Below are positions 48,301 to 52,915 of a stretch of 52,915 nucleotides of DNA, piece by piece. Numbering within the stretch: the stretch's first letter is position 1; every line of letters starts with the position of its first letter. Below the pieces are notes generated by a model. That model was not told the DNA's origin and ran no database searches. It saw nothing but the letters and a program-made list of their open reading frames with translations. The translations under genes and the position numbers were made by a program. The stretch spans positions 1 through 52,915 of the forward strand of contig CALEJW010000175.1 of NCBI GenBank assembly GCA_937898635.1. Direction: 5' to 3'. The stretch is from an uncultured Pseudomonadota bacterium (GTDB lineage Bacteria > Pseudomonadota > Gammaproteobacteria > Burkholderiales > Usitatibacteraceae).

Positions 48301-48600
48301 GCCGGCATCATCGTGAGGAACTCGATCCTGCTCGTCGACTTCGTGAACCTGAAGGTCGCCGAGGGCGCGGCCTTCCAGGACGCGGTCATGCAGTCGGCCG
48401 CGGCGCGCGCCAAGCCCATCGCGCTCACGGCGCTCGCGGCGATGCTGGGCGCGGGCTTCATCCTGGACGACCCGATCTTCAACGGCCTCGCGATCTCGCT
48501 CATCTTCGGGATCCTCGTTTCCACCGTGCTCACCCTCGTGGTGATCCCGGTGCTCTACTACGCCGCCTTCCGCGGGCGCTTCACCCCGCCGCGGGCGTAA
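45397..48600 (+). CDS. RND-family efflux permease
   Basis: 1067 aa, normal length. Twelve membrane helices with two large periplasmic loops. The proton-relay Asp pair is at 418-419 in ILVDDAIVVVEN. This is the HAE1-like group rather than heavy-metal CusA: TM4 holds the Asp pair and no Met triad is obvious. The start is GTG 45397, 9 bp after the adaptor. Substrate unknown. Control by a thiol-type repressor and linkage to TrxC suggests export of a thiol, sulfur or toxic redox compound. Confidence 0.94.
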   Translation: MGISGRIARYFQDSQLTPLVALVAFLLGLFAVAVTPREEEPQINVTMANVFIPFPGASVADVESLVSTPAEQVLSQMEGIEHVYSVSRPGISILTVQFKVGVPRIDAIVRLRDTMSANRDWAPPELGILEPVIKPKGIDDVPVVTLALWSDDGTKGAFELERVAHALEAEVKRVAGTREVQTLGGPGRVVRVLLDADRLASHGVTALDVRNALQLSNVTAPTGKLVRDNREIAVETGNYLESAADVRSLVVGVQERSPVYLADVAEVVDGPDQPSRYVWTASGPAAAKGAAPGEHPAVTLQVTKKPGENAVDVASRVMQRVEELRGTLIPADVHATVTRNYGATADDKAQSLIKKLVFATLSVVVLVFATLGRREAVIVGLAVVLTLASTLFASWAWGFTLNRVSLFALIFSIGILVDDAIVVVENIHRHRGLRGGPLAGLIPAAVDEVGGPTILATFTVIAALLPMAFVTGLMGPYMSPIPINASMGMLLSLAIAFTVTPWLALKLLAAHGHESASALDARLESFFGALLGRFITAEHAARNRRRLGIAIAGAIALSVGLAGVKLVILKMLPFDNKSEFQVVVDMPAGTPVEVTAAALRELGAHVATIPEVTSYQAYAGLASPINFNGLVRQYYLRSLSEQGDLQVNLADKSARDRKSHEIAAAARPALEEIGGRWGAKVKVIEVPPGPPVLSPIVAEIYGPEEAGRIRVAKQVREALAATPDIVGIDDTVDDPAPRIVLKVDQGRAAIAGVSRRDVVETMRAGLSGMDATPLHDGHSKYEVPVRLTLPAEQQGGLSEFLKLTLRAADGSLVPMSELVRVVRNDRERPVYHKDLLPVVYVVADQAGRTDSPLYGMFSARGKVAGRALADGGTLGEYFIRQPSDPYRQYAVKWDGEWQVTYETFRDMGLAYAVGLVLIYLLVVAQFRSYLVPLVIMAPIPLTVIGVMPGHALLGANFTATSMIGMIALAGIIVRNSILLVDFVNLKVAEGAAFQDAVMQSAAARAKPIALTALAAMLGAGFILDDPIFNGLAISLIFGILVSTVLTLVVIPVLYYAAFRGRFTPPRA

Positions 48601-48610
48601 CGGCGGGCGT

Positions 48611-48616
48611 TACAAT
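48611..48616 (+). promoter_or_regulatory. -10 box (TACAAT) of cydAB
   Basis: CGTTACAATCGGGG lies 29 nt before the cydA ATG, with GGAAGG as SD between. It implies cydAB can be expressed apart from the RND operon. No ANR/FNR box is obvious. Confidence 0.5.
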
Positions 48617-48645
48617 CGGGGGCAACCGCCTCCCGGAAGGCCTCC

Positions 48646-49998
48646 ATGGACGATGCCCTGCTCCTCGCGCGCGCGCAGTTCGGCCTGAACATCGCGTTCC
48701 ACATCCTCTTCCCCAGCCTCACGATCGCGCTCGCGTGGATGCTGCTGGGGTTCCGCGTGGCCTACCACCGCACGGGCGAGGCCGGATGGCTCGCGACCTA
48801 CAAGCTCTGGACCAAGATCTTCGCCCTCACCTTCGCGATGGGCGTGGTGACGGGCATCGTGATGTCCTTCCAGTTCGGCACCAACTGGCCCGGCTACATG
48901 AACCGGGTGGGCGCCATCGCGGGGCCGCTGCTGGGCTACGAGGTGCTCACGGCCTTCTTCCTCGAGGCCACCTTCCTCGGCGTGATGCTCTTCGGGATGA
49001 ACCGGGTGCCCGCGTGGGCCCACATCGGCGCCACCGCCCTCGTCGCGGTCGGGACCACGCTCTCCGCGTTCTGGATCCTCGCCCTCAACTCCTGGATGCA
49101 GACCCCGGCGGGCCACGTGCTCGAGGGCGACCAGTGGATCGCGGGCGACTGGCTCGCGGTGATCTTCAATCCCTCCTTCCCCTACCGATTCGTCCACATG
49201 ATGATCGCCTCCGGGCTCACGGCCGCGTTCGTCGTCGCGGGGCTGTCGGCGTGGCGGCTGCTCAAGGTTCCGGCGGACGCCTCCGCGCGCCGCACCCTGC
49301 GGGTCGGCGTCCTCGTCGCGGCCGTGCTCGCGCCCCTGCAGACGGTGGTCGGCGACCTCCACGGGCTCAACACGCTCGAGCACCAGCCCGCGAAGATCGC
49401 GGCGATGGAGGCGATCTGGCACACCGAGAAGGGCGTGCCGCTGGTGCTCTTCGCGATCCCCAACGAGAAGACCCGCACCAACGACTACGCGATCGAGCTT
49501 CCCTACGGCGCGAGCCTCATCCTCAAGCACGATCCGGACGCGGAGCTGAAGGGCCTCGACGCCTTCGGCGCGGACGTGCCGCCGGTCGCGCCCGTGTTCT
49601 TCGCCTTCCGCCTCATGGTGGGCATCGGCGTGGCGATGATCGGCCTTTCCTGGCTCGCGGCGTGGATCACCCGGCGCGGCGCGGCCGCCCCGCGCTGGCT
49701 CCTCTGGACGCTCGCGGCGTTCACCTTCTCCGGCTGGGCGGCCACGCTCGCCGGCTGGATCGTGACGGAGATCGGGCGCCAGCCCTGGCTCGTGACCGGG
49801 TTGCTGCGCACGAGCGAGGCCGTCGGCGAGATCTCCGGCGCCCAGCTCGGGGTGAGCCTCACCGGATACGCCTTCACCTACGCGACCATGTTCGTCGCCT
49901 ACATGGTCGTGCTCACCCACCTGGCCGGGGACGGCGCGGAGGCGGCCGCGGCCCGCAACCTCCCCGGCGCGTCGGCCGCCGGCGCGGCGGCGGACTAG
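48646..49998 (+). CDS. cydA: Cytochrome bd-type quinol oxidase subunit I (short Q-loop, CioA-like)
   Basis: 450 aa, shorter than E. coli CydA (522) because the Q-loop is short. Heme ligand His19 (NIAFHILFPS), another His in YRFVHMM, and the quinol-site Lys/Glu in KIAAMEAIW are present, as is the family signature IGRQPW. The short loop places it in the cyanide-insensitive (CIO) group, which also withstands sulfide. It reduces O2 to water with electrons from quinol. cydB follows by 11 bp. No cydX-like ORF was seen. Confidence 0.94.
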   Translation: MDDALLLARAQFGLNIAFHILFPSLTIALAWMLLGFRVAYHRTGEAGWLATYKLWTKIFALTFAMGVVTGIVMSFQFGTNWPGYMNRVGAIAGPLLGYEVLTAFFLEATFLGVMLFGMNRVPAWAHIGATALVAVGTTLSAFWILALNSWMQTPAGHVLEGDQWIAGDWLAVIFNPSFPYRFVHMMIASGLTAAFVVAGLSAWRLLKVPADASARRTLRVGVLVAAVLAPLQTVVGDLHGLNTLEHQPAKIAAMEAIWHTEKGVPLVLFAIPNEKTRTNDYAIELPYGASLILKHDPDAELKGLDAFGADVPPVAPVFFAFRLMVGIGVAMIGLSWLAAWITRRGAAAPRWLLWTLAAFTFSGWAATLAGWIVTEIGRQPWLVTGLLRTSEAVGEISGAQLGVSLTGYAFTYATMFVAYMVVLTHLAGDGAEAAAARNLPGASAAGAAAD

Positions 49999-50009
49999 GG
50001 GAGACGGCC

Positions 50010-50996
50010 ATGGACCTTGCCCTGATCTTCATGGTGCTCATGGGCGTCTCGGTGCTCGCCTACGTGGTGCTCGACGGCTACGACCTCGGCGTGGGCATGC
50101 TCATGCCGGCGGCGAGCGCGACGGAGCAGTCGGTGATGGTGTCCTCCATCGGGCCCTTCTGGGACGCGAACGAGACCTGGCTCGTGCTGGGCGTGGGCAT
50201 CCTCCTCGTCGCCTTCCCGAAGGCGCACGGCGTGGTGCTCGGCGCGCTCTACCTGCCGGTCGTCGCGATGCTCGTGGGCCTCATGTTCCGCGGCGTCGCC
50301 TTCGAGTTCCGGATGAAGGCGCTCGGCTGGCACCGCGAGCTGTGGAACTGGCTCTTCTGGGCGGGATCGTTCCTCGCGTCCTTCTCCCAGGGGCTGATGC
50401 TCGGGCGCTACATCACGGGCTTCGAGCCGGGCTTCGGCTACCTCCTCTTCGCGATGGTGGTGGGCGCGAGCGTCTGCGGGGGCTACGTGCTGCTGGGCGC
50501 GACCTGGCTCGTGCTGAAGACCGAGGGGACGCTGCAGGCGAAAGCCCTCGCCTGGTCGCGCTGGGGACTCCTGTGGGTGGCGCTGGGCGTCGGGCTCGTG
50601 AGCCTCGCCACCCCGCTCGTGAGCGAGACCGTGCGCGCCAAGTGGTTCGACTTCCCGCGCACCCTCGCGCTGATGGCCCTGCCGGCCGCCTGCCTCTGGG
50701 CGGGGGCCGTCGTCTGGCGATCCACGGGCCGCATCGCGCGGGGCGTCCGCGGGCAAGACGGGCTGCCCTTCGCGGCGGCGGTGGCGATCTTCGCGATCAG
50801 CTTCCTCGGGCTCGCCTACAGCCTCTTCCCCTACGTGGTGATCGACCGACTCACGATCTGGGAAGCCGCGGCGCACCCCTCGTCGCTCAAGGTCGTGCTC
50901 GCGGGCGCGCTCGTCGTGCTGCCCTTCATCGTGGCCTACACGGCGATCTCCTACCGCGTCTTCCGCGGCAAGGCGAGGGCCGGGCTCTACGACTAG
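50010..50996 (+). CDS. cydB: Cytochrome bd-type quinol oxidase subunit II
   Basis: 328 aa, eight to nine helices. The start MDLALIFMVLMGVSVLAYVV and the pattern DGYDLGVGMLMP are typical of CydB/CioB, followed by GPFWDANETWLVLG. AGGGGAGA is the SD. It completes the oxidase with CydA. The end faces fdxA across a GC-rich hairpin. Confidence 0.95.
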   Translation: MDLALIFMVLMGVSVLAYVVLDGYDLGVGMLMPAASATEQSVMVSSIGPFWDANETWLVLGVGILLVAFPKAHGVVLGALYLPVVAMLVGLMFRGVAFEFRMKALGWHRELWNWLFWAGSFLASFSQGLMLGRYITGFEPGFGYLLFAMVVGASVCGGYVLLGATWLVLKTEGTLQAKALAWSRWGLLWVALGVGLVSLATPLVSETVRAKWFDFPRTLALMALPAACLWAGAVVWRSTGRIARGVRGQDGLPFAAAVAIFAISFLGLAYSLFPYVVIDRLTIWEAAAHPSSLKVVLAGALVVLPFIVAYTAISYRVFRGKARAGLYD

Positions 50997-51007
50997 GGGT
51001 GCGGGGC

Positions 51008-51025
51008 GGGCGGCGGGCGCCGCCC
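51008..51025. terminator. Hairpin between converging cydB and fdxA
   Basis: 8-bp perfect inverted repeat GGGCGGCG / CGCCGCCC with a 2-nt centre in the 35-bp gap. It may end transcripts from both sides; no U-tract. Confidence 0.4.
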
Positions 51026-51031
51026 CCGGCG

Positions 51032-51355
51032 CTACTTCTCGAGGAGCTTGCGCTTGTCCTTCACCGTGCGCCACTCGTCGGCGTCCGGCGGCGCGTCCTT
51101 GCGCTCGACGATCGGCTTCCACTTCTTCGCGAGCTCGGCGTTGATCGCGACGAAGTCCTTCTGGTCCGCCGGCACGTCGTCCTCGGCGAAGATGGCCTCC
51201 ACCGGGCACTCCGCCACGCACAGGGTGCAGTCGATGCACTCGTCGGGATCGATCACGAGGAAGTTGGGGCCTTCGCGGAAGCAGTCCACAGGGCACACGT
51301 CGACGCAGTCGGTGTACTTGCACTTCACGCAGGACTCGGTGACCACATACGTCAT
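51032..51355 (-). CDS. fdxA: Seven-iron ferredoxin (3Fe-4S/4Fe-4S)
   Basis: 107 aa, normal length. First cluster region CVKCKYTDCVDVCPVDCF, second CIDCTLCVAECPVEAI; the C-terminal extension is typical of FdxA. It shuttles electrons in the cytoplasm; partners are not apparent here. ATG 51355 chosen because the family starts MTYVVTE. Longer frames upstream run through the TAGAAT promoter. Confidence 0.96.
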   Translation of the reverse strand: MTYVVTESCVKCKYTDCVDVCPVDCFREGPNFLVIDPDECIDCTLCVAECPVEAIFAEDDVPADQKDFVAINAELAKKWKPIVERKDAPPDADEWRTVKDKRKLLEK

Positions 51356-51404
51356 GAATCGGGACCTTTCCGGAAAGGGTTCTTCGACGCGAGCAACGCG
51401 CGGA

Positions 51405-51410
51405 ATTCTA
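51405..51410 (-). promoter_or_regulatory. Extended -10 (TGTTAGAAT) of fdxA
   Basis: TGnTAGAAT on the minus strand, 49 nt before the fdxA ATG. The TGn extension offsets the lack of a good -35. Confidence 0.55.
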
Positions 51411-51477
51411 ACAGATCGGCGCTCGCCCCTCGCCGGGGAGGGTGGGGCCGTTCTTTGCCTCCGGACCCCGCATAGGC

Positions 51478-51483
51478 TAGGAT
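51478..51483 (+). promoter_or_regulatory. Candidate -10 box (TAGGAT) of trxA
   Basis: GGCTAGGATTCC about 68 nt before the trxA GTG. One base from TAGAAT. Confidence 0.4.
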
Positions 51484-51551
51484 TCCCCTCGAAAACGCCG
51501 CGCCCCGGGCGGCCGTCCCGGGCGCAGGCCCCATCCCCCCATGAGGCAATC

Positions 51552-51878
51552 GTGAGCGACAACATCATCCAGGTGACGGACGACTCCTTCGACAACGAGG
51601 TGCTCAAGAGCCAGACGCCGGTGCTGGTGGACTACTGGGCCGAGTGGTGCGGGCCCTGCAAGATGATCGCGCCGGCGCTGGACCAGATCGCGCAGGAATA
51701 CGCGGGGCGCCTCAAGGTGGCCAAGCTCAACATCGACGAGAACCAGGCCACGCCGCCCAAGTTCGGCATCCGCGGCATCCCGACGCTCATGCTCTTCAAG
51801 AACGGCAACGTCGAGGCGACCAAGGTCGGCGCGGTCTCCAAGACGCAGTTGAACGCCTTCATTGACAGCAACATCTGA
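51552..51878 (+). CDS. trxA: Thioredoxin 1
   Basis: 108 aa, normal length. Active site WCGPC at 32-36 and cis-Pro in RGIPTLMLFKNG. It is the main cytoplasmic disulfide reductant. GTG start at 51552; the family begins SDNIIQVTDDSF as here. trxA directly before rho is the common proteobacterial order. It has the standard WCGPC, unlike the TrxC-type protein at 43.9 kb. Confidence 0.97.
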   Translation: MSDNIIQVTDDSFDNEVLKSQTPVLVDYWAEWCGPCKMIAPALDQIAQEYAGRLKVAKLNIDENQATPPKFGIRGIPTLMLFKNGNVEATKVGAVSKTQLNAFIDSNI

Positions 51879-52055
51879 AAGCGGATACGCTCCCCCTCGT
51901 CCTGGCTGTTGATCCCTAGGTTGCCGGCTCGCTCCTCGACCACGCCGCAGCACCCCCGCCCCGCAGCACACTCCGCAGCCAGGTAACTCCCGCGCCTTTC
52001 CCGGCCCGCGCATTCCGCGCCGGCCCGTACGACACATCCAGCCCAACTCCCTCGC
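51879..52055 (+). promoter_or_regulatory. C-rich, G-poor rho leader (rut-like)
   Basis: 177 bp between trxA and rho. From about 51925 to 52055 cytosine clearly exceeds guanine with few stable hairpins (runs such as CAGCACCCCCGCCCC). That is the character of Rho-binding rut sites. rho in enterobacteria is autoregulated through its leader; the same is inferred here. Confidence 0.5.
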
Positions 52056-52915
52056 ATGTACCTTTCCGACCTCAAGCTCAAACACGTCTCCGAGCTCCTC
52101 GACATGGCCACGGAGATCGAGGGCGCCAACCGCCTGCGCAAGCAGGAGCTCATCTTCGCCCTCCTCAAGTACCAGGCGAAGAAGGGCGAGGCCATCTTCG
52201 GCGACGGCACGCTCGAAGTCCTGCAGGACGGTTTCGGCTTCCTGCGCTCGCCCGACACGAGCTACCTCGCGGGCCCGGACGACATCTACGTCTCGCCCTC
52301 GCAGATCCGGCGCTTCAACCTGCACACCGGCGACTCGATCGAGGGCGAGATCCGCACGCCGAAGGACGGCGAGCGCTACTTCGCGCTGGTGAAGGTGGAC
52401 AAGGTGAACGGGGAGCCCCCGGAGAACGCCAAGTCCAAGATCCTCTTCGAGAACCTCACGCCGCTGCACCCGGACGAGCCGCTCAAGCTCGAGCGCGAGA
52501 TCAAGGCCGAGGAGAACCTCACGGGCCGCGTGATCGACATCATGGCGCCCATCGGCAAGGGCCAGCGCGGCCTCATCATCTCGCCGCCCAAGGCCGGCAA
52601 GACCGTGCTCATGCAGCACATGGCCCACGCCCTCACCACGAACCACCCGGACATCGTCCTCATCGTGCTGCTCATCGACGAGCGCCCCGAGGAGGTGACG
52701 GAAATGACCCGCTCCGTGCGCGGCGAGGTGGTGTCCTCCACCTTCGACGAGCCCGCCACCCGCCACGTCCAGGTGGCCGAGATGGTGATCGAGAAGGCCA
52801 AGCGCCTGGTGGAGCACAAGCGCGACGTGGTGATCCTGCTCGACTCCATCACCCGCCTGGCCCGCGCCTACAACACGGTGGTGCCGGCCTCGGGCAAGGT
52901 GCTCACCGGCGGCGT
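52056..52915 (+). CDS. rho: Transcription termination factor Rho (3' truncated by window)
   Basis: 286 codons visible. N-terminal domain begins MYLSDLKLKHVSELLDMATE with the helical part, then the RNA-binding OSB fold (EVLQDGFGFLRSP, DIYVSPSQIRRFNLHTGD). The ATPase core starts with Walker A PPKAGKTVL and continues to IDERPEEVTEM, VILLDSITRLARAYN and VVPASGKVLTGG. The end of the window cuts the Q/R-loop region. It is a hexameric RNA helicase that ends transcription. Confidence 0.97.
   Translation, partial: MYLSDLKLKHVSELLDMATEIEGANRLRKQELIFALLKYQAKKGEAIFGDGTLEVLQDGFGFLRSPDTSYLAGPDDIYVSPSQIRRFNLHTGDSIEGEIRTPKDGERYFALVKVDKVNGEPPENAKSKILFENLTPLHPDEPLKLEREIKAEENLTGRVIDIMAPIGKGQRGLIISPPKAGKTVLMQHMAHALTTNHPDIVLIVLLIDERPEEVTEMTRSVRGEVVSSTFDEPATRHVQVAEMVIEKAKRLVEHKRDVVILLDSITRLARAYNTVVPASGKVLTGG

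Noticed and set aside
1..52915. CRISPR array, insertion sequence, prophage or tRNA
   Set aside because: No regularly spaced repeats, transposase or integrase motifs, terminal inverted repeats with target duplications, or tRNA cloverleaf with CCA end were seen in the gaps.

Overview
The window is a gene-dense chromosomal stretch of very GC-rich DNA (about 70% by eye). It most likely comes from a betaproteobacterium. The support is gene content and order: hda / HAD-IB phosphatase / pcnB / folK / deoxynucleoside kinase / panB / panC / panD on one strand, rpmB-rpmG next to radC facing coaBC-dut, a trxA-rho pair, a TIGR02943-type sigma factor with a tiny zinc anti-sigma partner, and tandem DUF3108 genes. 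I saw no insertion sequence, prophage, CRISPR array, tRNA or rRNA. Almost all of the window is core or housekeeping DNA.

Layout. 1-3.5 kb: the 3' end of a TonB-dependent receptor converges on an Mla/MCE-type lipid transport set (permease, MCE protein, helical lipoprotein) that has no ATPase gene beside it. 3.6-9.6 kb: a minus-strand cofactor and nucleotide block (panD, panC, panB, deoxynucleoside kinase, folK, pcnB, HAD phosphatase, hda), mostly joined by 4-nt ATGA/GTGA overlaps. 9.7-13.9 kb: nadA, a GAF-GGDEF-EAL protein, a sigma factor with anti-sigma, and an EF-hand protein. 14-21.4 kb: a TonB_C protein, purM, purN, two DUF3108 proteins, an RNA m5C methyltransferase, an exported PLD-type nuclease and a MscS channel. 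21.4-26 kb: a fatty-acid desaturase, an SDR-DUF2867 protein with no normal start codon, and a membrane GGDEF-EAL protein. 26-34 kb: rpmG, rpmB, radC, coaBC, dut, a CbiX-like protein, a small lipoprotein, a DUF192 protein (CTG start), a PuuD-like membrane protein, a YbiB/TrpD2-like protein and srkA. 33-43 kb: a GcvA-like LysR regulator facing a 61-aa protein, then yceH, corA, an alpha/beta hydrolase and an AddAB-like helicase-nuclease pair. 43-51 kb: a divergently controlled cassette with a CsoR-family repressor on one side and DUF2892, a TrxC-type thioredoxin and an RND adaptor plus pump on the other, followed by cydAB of the cyanide-insensitive type. 51-52.9 kb: fdxA, trxA, and the start of rho, which runs off the end.

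The region most worth study is 43.2-51 kb. The CsoR-like repressor lacks the copper-ligand spacing of CsoR. Both divergent promoters carry the same 14-bp element in the same place relative to the -10 box. The controlled genes (membrane DUF2892, thioredoxin, RND pump) look like a thiol or reactive-sulfur response. This is inference from sequence and context.

Control signals: despite the high GC, many genes have a clear TAnAAT -10 box. In four cases (coaBC, mscS, srkA, addB-like) the box lies 6-9 nt from the start codon with no Shine-Dalgarno sequence, which suggests leaderless mRNAs.
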